From Flavihumibacter rivuli (lineage in GTDB: Bacteria; Bacteroidota; Bacteroidia; Chitinophagales; Chitinophagaceae), in the NCBI RefSeq assembly GCF_018595685.2, contig NZ_CP092334.1, forward strand, positions 896,001 to 960,000: a stretch of DNA of 64,000 nucleotides, read 5' to 3'. Every line of letters starts with the position of its first letter. Position 1 is the first letter of the stretch. This document shows, piece after piece, positions 50,943 to 60,638 of this stretch. The translations under genes were made by a program, and so were the position numbers. The notes beneath the pieces are model-generated. The model did not search any database. It was not told the DNA's origin and saw only the letters and a list, made by a program, of their open reading frames with translations.

Positions 50943-51836
50943 ATGGACAAAGTATTAGTTACAGGCGCAAACGGTTTACTGGGACATTACCTCATAAATG
51001 AATTGGCAGGGAATGGTTTTGAAGTGGTCGCAACAGGAAAGGGTAAAGCGCGTTTAAGTGATCTTCCAGACAATGTCCGGTATTTCGAAGCAGATATCAC
51101 GCATCCCTTTGCGCTTCGCTCCGTTATAGAAATGGAGAGACCAGGTGTTGTTGTACATGCAGCCGCAATGACGCAGGTGGATGAATGTGAACAACAGCAG
51201 TCGCTAGCCCATGTGGTGAATGTGGAAGCCACAGCGAGGTTGCTGCTGGACGCTGAAGAATTCAGTTCTTTCTTTGTTTTCGTATCCACCGATTTTGTGT
51301 TTGATGGGTTAAGGGGAATGTATACTGAAGAAGATGATACCCATCCGGTCAACTGGTATGGGCATACGAAACAGGAAGCCGAAGCGATCGTGCATACGAG
51401 TAGTATTCCATGGGCCATCGTCAGGACCTGCCTGGTTTACGGCAATATTCCCCATCATTCCCGGACCAATATTGTGACCTGGGTAAAGCAAAGCCTTGAG
51501 GAAGGAAAGGAAATTAAAGTGGTCAATGACCAATTCCGGACACCAACCTATGCAGCTGACCTTGCCAAAGGTATACGGTTGGTCATTCAGCAAAGGGCAG
51601 AAGGGATCTGGCATATTTCAGGTGAAGAACCAGCCACTCCTTATGTCCTTGCCAATAAGGTTGCGGAATTTTTTAATCTTGATAAAACACTGATCAGGGA
51701 GGTCAATTCCTCAACCTTTTCCCAACCGGGTAAAAGGCCTTCCCGGACCGGGTTTGATATTGCAAAAGCGAAGGCTGTCCTTGGCTACCAACCATTGGGC
51801 CTGGATGATGGTTTGAAACTTTGTTTTGGAAAATAA
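50943..51836 (+). CDS. RmlD-like SDR family sugar-nucleotide reductase
   Basis: The 297-residue protein opens with VTGANGLLGHYLINEL, the extended-SDR Rossmann motif, has the catalytic Y-x-x-x-K (WYGHTKQEAE), and matches the RmlD subgroup by FVSTDFVFDG and TPTYAADLAKG. True dTDP-4-dehydrorhamnose reductase needs the rest of the rml genes, none of which is here, so the substrate is uncertain. The ATG at 50943 is selected over a TTG upstream. It shares a terminator hairpin with the convergent arginase. Confidence 0.82.
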   Translation: MDKVLVTGANGLLGHYLINELAGNGFEVVATGKGKARLSDLPDNVRYFEADITHPFALRSVIEMERPGVVVHAAAMTQVDECEQQQSLAHVVNVEATARLLLDAEEFSSFFVFVSTDFVFDGLRGMYTEEDDTHPVNWYGHTKQEAEAIVHTSSIPWAIVRTCLVYGNIPHHSRTNIVTWVKQSLEEGKEIKVVNDQFRTPTYAADLAKGIRLVIQQRAEGIWHISGEEPATPYVLANKVAEFFNLDKTLIREVNSSTFSQPGKRPSRTGFDIAKAKAVLGYQPLGLDDGLKLCFGK

Positions 51837-51837
51837 T

Positions 51838-51863
51838 AAAGGCCGTGCATTTGCACGGCCTTT
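51838..51863. terminator. Bidirectional terminator between the RmlD-like gene and arginase
   Basis: AAAGGCCGTGC and GCACGGCCTTT form an 11-bp stem with a 4-base loop and have A/T runs on both sides. It sits between the two convergent gene ends. Confidence 0.85.
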
Positions 51864-51867
51864 TAGA

Positions 51868-52815
51868 TTAGTTCATCATCAATATGTTCACACTTCGTTG
51901 AAGGATATTGAAGGCTATTTCTGCCATCAGGTTTTCCTTGTCGAGTGTGGGGTTGACTTCGGTTATCTCGAAGCAGCAAACCTTCCTGTTCATCATGAAT
52001 TTACTGATCAGGTCTTCGGCTTCCCTTTCCCTCAAGCCATTGTTCACAGGGGTTCCGGTACCTTTGGAAATGGAAGAATCGAGACTGTCGACGTCAAAGC
52101 TGATATAGATATCGGTACAATCACTCAGGTACCTGATCACGCTGCGCACCACGTTTTCCGGCCCTTTACGGCGGACTTCATTGGTGGTGATCACCTTCAT
52201 GCCGTATTTTTCGATCAGGTATTTCTCTTCCTTCTCAAAATCGCGAAGGGAAATGAAAACAATGTCTTCAGGTGCCACTTTCGGGGCGATATTGCCGATC
52301 TTCTTGAGGGTGTCCCAATACTTTTTCGTTTCCGGATCCAGTTCATGAACGGCGCAATCCATGTTGTCTTCATTGATGGAAGCAGCGAGGGGCATGCCGT
52401 GCATATTGCCGGAGGGTGTAGTATAGGGTGTATGGAGGTCGGCATGTGCGTCTATCCATATGATACCCAGTTTTGCCTTGGGTTTGGCCATCTTGATACC
52501 CGCGATGGTAGCGCCGCCCATACTATGGTCGCCACTCAGGACAACAGGGAAAAAGTTGTTCTTGATAGAGTCACTTACGGATTTGCTCACCCTTTCGTAC
52601 ATGTTAACCACGCCTTTTATCCTTTTGGCGTATGGGGATTCGATGGGTTCGAAGAGGATCTTGTTCTCGGTGGGTATCTTCTCAGAAGGGAAATGGATGA
52701 AAAAATTACTCATAAAATCCAGGGCCGCGATCTTGATGGCATCTATGCCTAAACTGGCACCCCTGGTACCTGCGCCAATTTCTGATGGCACCTCAATAAG
52801 CTTAATATTCTTCAT
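51868..52815 (-). CDS. Arginase (ureohydrolase family)
   Basis: The 315-residue protein has all three manganese motifs: SGDHSMGG, WIDAHADLHTP with the SGNMHGMP follow-on, and SFDVDSLDSS. In most arginases the last is D-V-D-x-x-D-P; here the Pro is Ser, a mild departure. The TGTPV loop is present. It hydrolyses arginine to ornithine and urea; agmatinase or formimidoylglutamase cannot be fully excluded. It works with the ornithine aminotransferase at 31.5-32.8 kb in arginine catabolism. It starts with ATG at 52815. Confidence 0.88.
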   Translation of the reverse strand: MKNIKLIEVPSEIGAGTRGASLGIDAIKIAALDFMSNFFIHFPSEKIPTENKILFEPIESPYAKRIKGVVNMYERVSKSVSDSIKNNFFPVVLSGDHSMGGATIAGIKMAKPKAKLGIIWIDAHADLHTPYTTPSGNMHGMPLAASINEDNMDCAVHELDPETKKYWDTLKKIGNIAPKVAPEDIVFISLRDFEKEEKYLIEKYGMKVITTNEVRRKGPENVVRSVIRYLSDCTDIYISFDVDSLDSSISKGTGTPVNNGLREREAEDLISKFMMNRKVCCFEITEVNPTLDKENLMAEIAFNILQRSVNILMMN

Positions 52816-53026
52816 ATAAGCGAGTTTCGTTAAGAAATAAACAGGCTATTGTTAGCAGCGGGAATTAATAGGAAAGAAGTATCAGTCCGGAATATAGTAA
52901 TTCACCGGAAGCAGAGTGGAAGCAAATGATGGTATGCAATGATTGCTGCTCATGCCTGAGGGGCCAAATATAAGCATTTGGCCCTTTAACAGGTCATGAA
53001 AGGAGTATTTCTTTTACCAATGGACC

Positions 53027-53848
53027 TTATTCATGGATGGCAACCAGTGGCACATGGGTATGGTAGGCCAGCTTCTGGGTATGGCTGGGCTTGAATAAAC
53101 TGGAAAGGAAACTGTGTTTCCGGGGAACGGTAATAATCAGGTCAATATTCCTGTCATTCACCAGGGTTTCAATAGCGTCAATGAAGTCAAACAACCGGAC
53201 AAAGGCAAAATCCGGTTCGAACCCATCCAGAATTCTCTCCAGCGCAGCCTTTTCCCTTTGGTTTTCCTCGGTAAGCTCAATGTAGTGCTCAGCATTTACA
53301 TTCACCACATGCAGTTTGGCCCTGAAAAGACTGAGTAGCGACCTGAGTTGGTGGACTGGGGTGGATTGTTCAACATTCTTCATATCTGTGGCAAATAGGA
53401 TGTTCTTTACACCCGTAAAAGTGGCATCTTGCGGTACGATCAGGACCGGGCAAACAGAGCGGTTGGCCATACTTAATGCATTGGATCCCATGAATAACTG
53501 GTCAAGCCTGGTGGCGCCGGTAAGTCCCATTACGACCAGGTCGATACCGTGGTGTTTGACCAGTTTCTCCAGGCTATCAGTCAGGGAAGTGCCTTCCTGG
53601 GCGATGAACTCAACATTAACATCCCCGCCCACATCATTACGTACACTTTCCAGCGCGAGTTCTGCTACCTCCATCCTGGAGGCATTGTCGATGCCCAAAG
53701 GCGTACCGTCGGAACCGGCTGCAACAGGGGAGAAGACATGATAAAAGATCAGTTTGGCATCGGGGATTTCCCTTGCCAGGGCAGCAGCATAGCGTGCGGC
53801 ATTATTCGATGTGGGGGAGAAGTCGATCGGGACTACTATAGATTTCAT
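53027..53848 (-). CDS. Universal stress protein with tandem Usp domains
   Basis: The 273-residue protein is two Usp folds in tandem. The first (1-145) begins with IVVPIDFSPTSNNAARYA and ends in MGLTGATRLDQLFMGSNALSMANRSVCPVLIVP, containing the ATP-type G-x-x-x-x-x-x-x-x-x-G-S pattern. The second (about 150-273) begins at KNILFATDMKNVE and ends with KLAYHTHVPLVAIHE but lacks a clear nucleotide loop. Such proteins are induced by starvation or stress. It diverges from prfC with 116 bases between. Confidence 0.9.
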   Translation of the reverse strand: MKSIVVPIDFSPTSNNAARYAAALAREIPDAKLIFYHVFSPVAAGSDGTPLGIDNASRMEVAELALESVRNDVGGDVNVEFIAQEGTSLTDSLEKLVKHHGIDLVVMGLTGATRLDQLFMGSNALSMANRSVCPVLIVPQDATFTGVKNILFATDMKNVEQSTPVHQLRSLLSLFRAKLHVVNVNAEHYIELTEENQREKAALERILDGFEPDFAFVRLFDFIDAIETLVNDRNIDLIITVPRKHSFLSSLFKPSHTQKLAYHTHVPLVAIHE

Positions 53849-53933
53849 TTTGGGGAAGCTTTTCTCCGATCAATATACAAAATCCTTCTGGTATTTAACT
53901 GGGTTGGGTACCTGATAAGTGGGTTGCTTGCCT

Positions 53934-53941
53934 TACCTTTG
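53934..53941 (+). promoter_or_regulatory. Candidate -7 element for prfC
   Basis: TACCTTTG matches TAnnTTTG exactly and ends 23 bases before the prfC ATG. No TTG lies at ideal -33 spacing. Confidence 0.45.
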
Positions 53942-53964
53942 CGGCTTGCCAAAAAAAGGTTGAC

Positions 53965-55557
53965 ATGAAGTTCCATAACGAGATCATTAAACGCCGGACC
54001 TTTGCTATTATTTCGCACCCGGATGCCGGTAAGACCACGCTTACGGAGAAGCTCCTGCTTTTCGGCGGAGCCATCCAGACAGCCGGTGCTGTAAAAAGCA
54101 ACAAGATCAAGAAGCATGCGACCTCTGACTTCATGGAGATCGAAAGGCAGCGTGGTATCTCGGTGGCTACATCGGTGATGAGTTTTGAGTACCAGGGAAT
54201 ATTGATCAACCTGCTGGACACCCCGGGTCACAAGGATTTCGCCGAAGATACTTACAGGACCCTGACAGCGGTAGATAGTGTAATCCTGGTGGTGGACAGT
54301 GTGAACGGGGTGGAAGAACAAACCCGCAGGTTAATGGAAGTGTGCCGGATGCGCGATACACCGGTGATCGTGTTCATCAACAAGATGGACCGCGATGGTA
54401 AGAACAGGTTCGACCTGTTGGAAGAAATTGAGAAAGAACTGAGCATCCATCTTCACCCCATGACCTGGCCCATCAATAGTGGGAAGGATTTTAAAGGAGT
54501 CTATAACCTGCATGAAAAAATCCTGAGGTTGTTTACTGCCAGCACTAAGGCGGATGATAGTGATGTGATCACCCTCGATAGTCTGGAGAATACCCTGTTG
54601 GATGAGAAGATCGGGGATCGTGATGCTGCCATCCTGCGTGAGGATGTTGAACTGGTAGATGGGGTTTATGGCGAATTGGATGTAAATGATTACCTGGCAG
54701 GAAAGGTAGCCCCTGTATTCTTTGGTAGTGCCGTGAACAACTTCGGGGTCAAGGAAATGCTCGACACCTTCATCAGGATCGCCCCAACCCCAAGAAGCAG
54801 GGAGACCACCAAACGCCCGCTAGATGTTGAGGAAGATAAATTCAGTGGGTTTATTTTCAAGATCCACGCTAACCTGGATCCAAAGCACCGCGACAGGATA
54901 GCCTTCCTCAGGGTATGCTCGGGAAAATTTGAAAGGAATAAGTATTACCATCATGTTCGTTTAGACAAGGATGTCAGGTTCAGTAACCCCTATAGCTTTC
55001 TTGCCCGCAGCAAGGAAGTGATCGAGGATGCTTTTCCTGGCGATGTAGTGGGTCTGTTTGATACGGGTAATTTCAAGATCGGTGATACCCTTACAGAAGG
55101 GGAAAACTTCTATTTTACAGGAATTCCTTCCTTCTCTCCGGAAATATTCAAGGAGGTGGTGAATAAGGATCCAATGAAGACCAAGCAATTGGAGAAGGGA
55201 CTGTTGCAATTGACAGATGAAGGGGTGGCACAGCTCTTTACACAGTTCGGGGGAAATAAGAAGATCATTGGATGTGTTGGTGAGCTGCAGTTTGAGGTGA
55301 TCCAATACCGCCTTCTCCAGGAATATGGCGCATCGGTGGAATTCAGGGCCCAGCCCTATTACAAGGCTTGTTGGATCACCAGTAATGACCCAAAGAAACT
55401 GAATGACTTCACCCGCTTCAAATCAGCCAATATTGCCGAAGACAAGGATGGACACCTGGTTTACCTGGCCCAGAGTGAATGGTTCCTGAATACGGAAAGG
55501 ACCAATAACCCTGACATTGAATTCCATTTCACCTCCGAGATCCATAAAAGTGAGTAA
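53965..55557 (+). CDS. prfC: Peptide chain release factor 3
   Basis: The 530-residue translational GTPase has G1 [16 protein letters not shown], the switch region [10 protein letters not shown]3 [13 protein letters not shown] and G4 INKMDRDG. The region after the GTPase core ([16 protein letters not shown], then [14 protein letters not shown] [16 protein letters not shown]) and the C-terminal domain match RF3. RF3 recycles RF1 and RF2 from ribosomes after termination. Length is normal. It converges with the large surface protein gene, 17 bases away. Confidence 0.96.
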   Translation: MKFHNEIIKRRTFAIISHPDAGKTTLTEKLLLFGGAIQTAGAVKSNKIKKHATSDFMEIERQRGISVATSVMSFEYQGILINLLDTPGHKDFAEDTYRTLTAVDSVILVVDSVNGVEEQTRRLMEVCRMRDTPVIVFINKMDRDGKNRFDLLEEIEKELSIHLHPMTWPINSGKDFKGVYNLHEKILRLFTASTKADDSDVITLDSLENTLLDEKIGDRDAAILREDVELVDGVYGELDVNDYLAGKVAPVFFGSAVNNFGVKEMLDTFIRIAPTPRSRETTKRPLDVEEDKFSGFIFKIHANLDPKHRDRIAFLRVCSGKFERNKYYHHVRLDKDVRFSNPYSFLARSKEVIEDAFPGDVVGLFDTGNFKIGDTLTEGENFYFTGIPSFSPEIFKEVVNKDPMKTKQLEKGLLQLTDEGVAQLFTQFGGNKKIIGCVGELQFEVIQYRLLQEYGASVEFRAQPYYKACWITSNDPKKLNDFTRFKSANIAEDKDGHLVYLAQSEWFLNTERTNNPDIEFHFTSEIHKSE

Positions 55558-55574
55558 GGAATTTGGTCAAAGTT

Positions 55575-58370
55575 CTACCTTAGCAGTAGTACATAGCCTT
55601 TGGTATCTATAGGGCCACAAGAAGTTTGGGCCCTTAGAATATAAACATAGTTGCCTTCCGGTAACTGGTTGCCGTTGAGTTTCCCGTCCCAGCAAACCTT
55701 ATGATTCCTGGTTGAGAAAACGATTTGCCCCAGCCGATTGAATACAGAGAACTCAAATATCTCTTCTACCGGCCAATTTGAAATACCAAAACAGTCATTT
55801 TTGCCGTCATTATTTGGACTAAAGGCATTTGGCAGTTTCAGAGAGAATATATCTAATCCAGCTGATGATACCCTTAAAGTGTCTGAACTGGTTCCACATT
55901 CATTATTTGCAATTGCAATTAAGGTTGCGGGTGGCTTAACTTCCCTTACTGGAGTCGTAATACCATCCTTCCATTCAAGGAAATCCCCGTTAGTGACTTT
56001 CGCTTCAATTTTTATGAATTGATTTTCGCACAGGGAAAAATCATTGCCAAGATCAATTCTGGGAAAGGATCTCTGCGCCACAAAAATTGTGTCACTTGAT
56101 TTACAACCATCCTTATAAACGGTCAGGTGATATAATCCAGGTTCATTAATTTCAATTTCACCGGTTGTATGGCCGTTATTCCAACGCAATGAATCTGCCA
56201 ATACCGATGGGTTAAACATAATAGATGTATTCGGGCATAAAGATGTGTCCGGCCCCAGACTAACCACTGGTAAATCTACTTTGTTAACATAAATTGTGTC
56301 AGAAAAAGAGCAAGCATTCAATTCCACATTGAGCCAATATTGACCTTCCTCACCAACTACTATTTTCTGGCTTGTTGAACCTGAGCTCCATAGGTATTTA
56401 CTTGCATTTGATATAGTTCCTAACTCTACCTCTTGACCTGCACAAATATTAATGTCCCTGCCTAACCCCGGAAATATTAAAGTGTCAATCCTTACATTAA
56501 TTGTGTCAGAAAAAACACAACCGTCATTGGCTATATCTATCCAGTACTTGCCAGAATTATTCACGACTATTGTACTTGTGGTAGCGCCTGTATTCCATTT
56601 ATAAGAGGACCCGGCAAACTCTTTTCCTAACTGGATATTGTTTGGAGTACAAATTGATGTGTCTTTTCCTAAGTCAAGAACTATCCCAGGCTTTTCAATG
56701 ATAATAATCGTGTCGGACTTGCTGCAGTACCCCCTTTCCACCAAGAGCCAAAATTCACCAGCTGTAGAGATGCTTATAGAGGGATTTATAGAACCAGTAT
56801 TCCATAGAAACTTTTGGGCATTTGAATTGCTAGTAAGCTCTACCTGGCTACCCGGACAAAAATAGGTATCTGGACCTAAACCGGAGAAAACCAAGGTATC
56901 CGCCTCGACTATTACGGTATCCCTGCTACTGCAACCAAAAGCATCTGTAGCCTCCACCCAATACGTTCCTGGTGCGTCAACTTTTAATGAATTCGTTATG
57001 GAATAATTATTCCATAGATACTTAACATAGTCTCCAGTAGTAACAATACTCATTGAATTGCCTGTGCAAAAGCCTGTATCCTTTCCCAGGTTGACTTTTT
57101 GAGGCCCTACGACAGTAATTGGTTTGCAAATGATCTTTTGGGTCGGTAGTCCCTCATCAGCGTAAAGGGAAATATTATAGTTCCCAACCTGGTTATAACT
57201 GAATGATGGTGGTTGAAATCCAGTGAATGAAGGAATAGAAGAATTGGAGCAATTGGAAAAACTGAGCTTTGAAATTGAGTTGCTTGTAACATTCGGTATA
57301 AAAAAATTCAATGCATCACCGGTGCGGAAAATTTTTGATATGGAATGCGGAAAGCTTAAACCGCCTATGTTACCAATGGAGGTGGCTGATGGAATATTAT
57401 TGATTTTATCTCCAAAATCCAATCTCGTCATTGTATTATCGCCTTCATTAACAACAAAACCATAGATACTACCACAATCACTAATTAAACTGATGTCCCT
57501 TGGCTGGTTTACAAAATCCCCTAAATTAAGATTTGAGGCTATTGGAGTATTGGTCAGGGAGGGTCCGAAATCCAGTCTTGCGATATCGTCCCCTAACTTG
57601 TTTGCGACAAAAATGTGGAAATTGAAATTATCCTTGATCAAAAAAAGCCCTACCGGGTAATTTAATAATCCAAGATTTCCAAGGTTGTCAACAGCAGGAC
57701 TATTGGATAAGGAATTGCCAAAAGCTAACCTTGTAATAGTATTATTATCGGCATTAAGGATAAAAGCAAACCAATTACCGTTGTCATTGTAAAGCGTTAG
57801 GTCAACCGGAAAGGAAAGATTCCCAATATTCCCGAAATCTGTAACTGTTGGAGTATTGGATAAACTATTACCAAACTCCAGCCTGATCAATTTGGAGTTG
57901 GAATATTGCCCACCAGTTACCAGGCCACTCCAATTATTGCCTTGTTTGATGATTTCTAGTCCTTCTACTTGGGTTGGTAATACCCCAAAATTTCCCAATG
58001 AAACAGATGTTGGTGTGTTAAGCAAACTATTGCCAAAATCTAAACGGGTCAAACTCCCGGATTCATGATTTGAAACAAAGCCATAAAAATTCAATCCATC
58101 CTGTGCAATTTCCATAAAAACAGGACTTCCAATTGCCCCAGAAAAAGACCCAAGGTTTACACCAAGGGGTAAATTGCTCAGAGAGCCAGAACAGAAATTC
58201 CAGTAATACGAGGTGCCTCCAACACTAAGATTCTTCAATGGTACGATACTATTAATGCAAATAGTATCTGGAATCTCAAAATCAAAGGTTTGACTATAGC
58301 CAGATATTGAATAAAACAATAGGGCTATTAACCCTAATGTGTAATACTTGATGCTAACTAAAGTTGACAT
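55575..58370 (-). CDS. Large type IX-secreted surface protein: propeller-like repeats, six tandem Ig/PKD-like repeats, gliding-motility C-terminal domain
   Basis: The 931-residue protein has a signal peptide (about 1-26) and the T9SS type B (gliding motility-associated) C-terminal domain: AFSPNNDGKND, then FSVFNRLGQIVFS and WDGKLNGNQLPEGNYVYIL. A half PKD-like unit (about 27-65, ending YYWNFCSG) is followed by six propeller-type repeats marked by R-L-x-F-G-N-S-L-x-N-T-P (about 70-375), then the second half of the PKD unit (NQVGNYNISLY). Next come six repeats of about 68 residues (about 430-840), each with LGxDTxxC, L-W-x-x-G and a second Cys before S-D-T. A surface adhesin or glycan-binding role is inferred. 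DNA here is visibly richer in A/T than neighbours. Confidence 0.88.
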   Translation of the reverse strand: MSTLVSIKYYTLGLIALLFYSISGYSQTFDFEIPDTICINSIVPLKNLSVGGTSYYWNFCSGSLSNLPLGVNLGSFSGAIGSPVFMEIAQDGLNFYGFVSNHESGSLTRLDFGNSLLNTPTSVSLGNFGVLPTQVEGLEIIKQGNNWSGLVTGGQYSNSKLIRLEFGNSLSNTPTVTDFGNIGNLSFPVDLTLYNDNGNWFAFILNADNNTITRLAFGNSLSNSPAVDNLGNLGLLNYPVGLFLIKDNFNFHIFVANKLGDDIARLDFGPSLTNTPIASNLNLGDFVNQPRDISLISDCGSIYGFVVNEGDNTMTRLDFGDKINNIPSATSIGNIGGLSFPHSISKIFRTGDALNFFIPNVTSNSISKLSFSNCSNSSIPSFTGFQPPSFSYNQVGNYNISLYADEGLPTQKIICKPITVVGPQKVNLGKDTGFCTGNSMSIVTTGDYVKYLWNNYSITNSLKVDAPGTYWVEATDAFGCSSRDTVIVEADTLVFSGLGPDTYFCPGSQVELTSNSNAQKFLWNTGSINPSISISTAGEFWLLVERGYCSKSDTIIIIEKPGIVLDLGKDTSICTPNNIQLGKEFAGSSYKWNTGATTSTIVVNNSGKYWIDIANDGCVFSDTINVRIDTLIFPGLGRDINICAGQEVELGTISNASKYLWSSGSTSQKIVVGEEGQYWLNVELNACSFSDTIYVNKVDLPVVSLGPDTSLCPNTSIMFNPSVLADSLRWNNGHTTGEIEINEPGLYHLTVYKDGCKSSDTIFVAQRSFPRIDLGNDFSLCENQFIKIEAKVTNGDFLEWKDGITTPVREVKPPATLIAIANNECGTSSDTLRVSSAGLDIFSLKLPNAFSPNNDGKNDCFGISNWPVEEIFEFSVFNRLGQIVFSTRNHKVCWDGKLNGNQLPEGNYVYILRAQTSCGPIDTKGYVLLLR

Positions 58371-58475
58371 GCCGACAAATAAGTGGCAATAAAGCAAATG
58401 AATATTAAAATATCAACATGTTCCAGTAAATATTTGATATTTAAGTCAAATCTTGAAACAAGTTTGCCAATAAAG

Positions 58476-59819
58476 TTAAAATTCAGCTGAAACCCCAGTG
58501 TAATTGGATGGGTTTATTGCTTTTAGCTCCTTTTTAAGCGAAGCCGAAACTTTCAACCCTTCAATGAATGTGTGGATGGCTTTTTTGTCTATGGCCGCCT
58601 TACCCCTGGTCAGGTCTTTTAAGGCCTCATAAGGATTGGGGTAATTTTCCCTTCTCAGGATGGTTTGGATGGCTTCTGCCACAACCGCCCAGTTGTTTTC
58701 CAGGTCTTCCTTCAGTTTGGCTTCATTCAACACCAGTTTGCCCAGTCCCTTTTCAATTGAACGTATAGCAAGAATGATGTGCGCGAAGGGAACACCAATG
58801 TTCCTGAGTACGGTAGAATCGGTCAGGTCGCGCTGCAGCCTGCTGATCGGGAGTTTGGCAGAGAGATGCTCAAGCAGGGCATTGGCTACGCCCAGGTTGC
58901 CTTCGGCATTCTCGAAATCAATGGGGTTAACCTTATGCGGCATGGCAGAGGAACCAATTTCACCTTTCTTGGTCTTCTGCTTGAAATAATCCATGGAAAT
59001 ATAGGTCCAGATATCGCGGCAAATATCGATCAGGATATTGTTGATACGCTTCATTGCGTCGAAGTGGGCTGCAAGGTTATCATAATGCTCGATCTGGGTA
59101 GTGAATTGTTGCCTTTGCAAACCCAATGACTCAACAAACTGGTTGCCAAGGTTCACCCAATCCTTCTTGGGGAAGGCTACATGATGGGCATTGAAGTTTC
59201 CTGTGGCACCTCCAAACTTAGCGGTAAAGGGAACATTGATGAACTGTTCGATCTGGTTTTGGATGCGCTCCACGAAGACCATGATCTCTTTGCCTAGTTT
59301 GGTAGGACTGGCGGGTTGACCATGGGTGCGGGCCAACATGGATACATCCCTCCACTGGTCAGCGAGGACCTTGAATTGGTTGTTCAGGTTCAGTAAAGCC
59401 GGCAGGTATTCAAATTCTGCTGCATGTTTCCAGGAAAGGGGGATAGAAGTATTGTTTACATCCTGGGAAGTTAACCCGAAGTGAACCCACTCCTTCAAAT
59501 GGCTGGCGCCTGCATCATCCAGTTTCTGTTTGATGAAATATTCAACCGCTTTTACATCGTGGTTGGTGATCTTTTCGGTTTCCTTGATGCGTTGGGCGTC
59601 TTCCACGGAAAAGCCTCCAGCTGCCTCGCGAAGCAGGTTACGGGTCTTTATTGGGAGACTGAAGAACTTTTTGTCAGCCAGGAACAGCAGGTACTCCACT
59701 TCAACTATTACCCTGTACTTCATAAGGGCATATTCAGAAAAATACTCATCTAAATGTTGAAGTTGACTGCGATAACGGCCATCAACAGGGGATATCGCGG
59801 TAAGTTGCTGGAGTTCCAT
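58476..59819 (-). CDS. purB: Adenylosuccinate lyase
   Basis: The 447-residue protein of the fumarase/aspartase superfamily contains the signature SSAMPHKVNPIDFEN, the catalytic-His segment ARTHGQPASPTKLGKE, and SQDVNNTSIPL. The form with HFDAMKRINN and C-terminal repeats matches the bacterial PurB that starts with L-x-A-I-S-P-V-D-G-R-Y. It splits SAICAR and adenylosuccinate to release fumarate in purine synthesis. It starts with ATG at 59819, diverging from mqnA. Confidence 0.96.
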   Translation of the reverse strand: MELQQLTAISPVDGRYRSQLQHLDEYFSEYALMKYRVIVEVEYLLFLADKKFFSLPIKTRNLLREAAGGFSVEDAQRIKETEKITNHDVKAVEYFIKQKLDDAGASHLKEWVHFGLTSQDVNNTSIPLSWKHAAEFEYLPALLNLNNQFKVLADQWRDVSMLARTHGQPASPTKLGKEIMVFVERIQNQIEQFINVPFTAKFGGATGNFNAHHVAFPKKDWVNLGNQFVESLGLQRQQFTTQIEHYDNLAAHFDAMKRINNILIDICRDIWTYISMDYFKQKTKKGEIGSSAMPHKVNPIDFENAEGNLGVANALLEHLSAKLPISRLQRDLTDSTVLRNIGVPFAHIILAIRSIEKGLGKLVLNEAKLKEDLENNWAVVAEAIQTILRRENYPNPYEALKDLTRGKAAIDKKAIHTFIEGLKVSASLKKELKAINPSNYTGVSAEF

Positions 59820-59857
59820 GGTTGTTGAACAAATCTGTTTAAAAGTTGGTTGTACTG

Positions 59858-59865
59858 TACATTTG
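59858..59865 (+). promoter_or_regulatory. Candidate -7 element for mqnA
   Basis: TACATTTG matches TAnnTTTG and ends 19 bases before the GTG at 59885. No ideal -33 TTG is seen. Confidence 0.45.
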
Positions 59866-59884
59866 CAAAATTAAAATAAAGGGA

Positions 59885-60634
59885 GTGGAAAGAAAAATAA
59901 GAGTGGGCGCGGTGAATTACCTCAACACCAAACCCCTTATTTATGGGCTGGAGAAAGGAATGATGAATGAATCCGTTGAACTTGAAATGGATTATCCTGC
60001 CCATGTGGCTTCAAAACTGCTGAATAATGAAATTGACATGGGTCTTGTCCCTGTGGCTACCATTCCCCGTTTGAAGGAATATTATATCATTGGAACGCAT
60101 TGTATAGGTTGCTCTGGCCCAGTGGCATCCGTTTGCCTTTTTAGTGAGGTGCCTATTGAGCAGGTTGAAAAGGTATTGCTGGATTACCAAAGCAGGACCT
60201 CAGTTCGCCTGGCCAAGATCCTCATGAAACATTATTGGAAGATCGATCCTGTTATTGAAGATACGAAAGAGGATTTCCGCAACCGGATCAATGGAACCAC
60301 AGCCGGAGTAGTAATTGGAGACAGGGCATTGGAACAGCGGCATCATTCCCCTTACATCTATGACCTGGGGGAAGCCTGGATCAATTTCACCGGTTTGCCA
60401 TTCGTTTTCGCAGCATGGATCAGTAACAAGCCGCTGGATCCAAAATTTATTGAAGCGTTTGATCAGGCCAATACAGTAGGATTTCAACATTTGGAGGAAA
60501 TAGTAGCTGCCCATCCCTTCCCATATTTCAACCTTAAGGAATATTATACCCGTAGCATTGACTACAAGCTGGACGAAAGGAAGAAAGCTGGTCTTCAACT
60601 TTACCTGGAGTACCTGGAGAAAATGGACCTCTGA
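59885..60634 (+). CDS. mqnA: Chorismate dehydratase of the futalosine menaquinone pathway
   Basis: The 249-residue protein starts at GTG 59885 (MERKIRVGAVNYLNTKPLIYGLE), where VNYLNTKPL is the MqnA hallmark. The periplasmic-binding-like fold is visible in DMGLVPVATIPRL, DYQSRTSVRLAKIL and GTTAGVVIGDRAL. It removes water from chorismate to give 3-enolpyruvylbenzoate, the first step of the alternative menaquinone route. No other mqn gene lies nearby. Its stop is four bases from the opposite GT11 stop. Confidence 0.92.
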   Translation: MERKIRVGAVNYLNTKPLIYGLEKGMMNESVELEMDYPAHVASKLLNNEIDMGLVPVATIPRLKEYYIIGTHCIGCSGPVASVCLFSEVPIEQVEKVLLDYQSRTSVRLAKILMKHYWKIDPVIEDTKEDFRNRINGTTAGVVIGDRALEQRHHSPYIYDLGEAWINFTGLPFVFAAWISNKPLDPKFIEAFDQANTVGFQHLEEIVAAHPFPYFNLKEYYTRSIDYKLDERKKAGLQLYLEYLEKMDL

Positions 60635-60638
60635 CCTA

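Noticed and set aside
51826..52752. A 308-codon open frame opposite arginase
   Set aside because: Antisense to a complete arginase with all metal motifs; its translation is His/Phe/Val-rich and has no domain.
55880..57130. Repetitive stretch resembling a CRISPR or satellite array
   Set aside because: The repetition is at protein level within one open frame; the DNA copies are too diverged and too long for CRISPR repeats.
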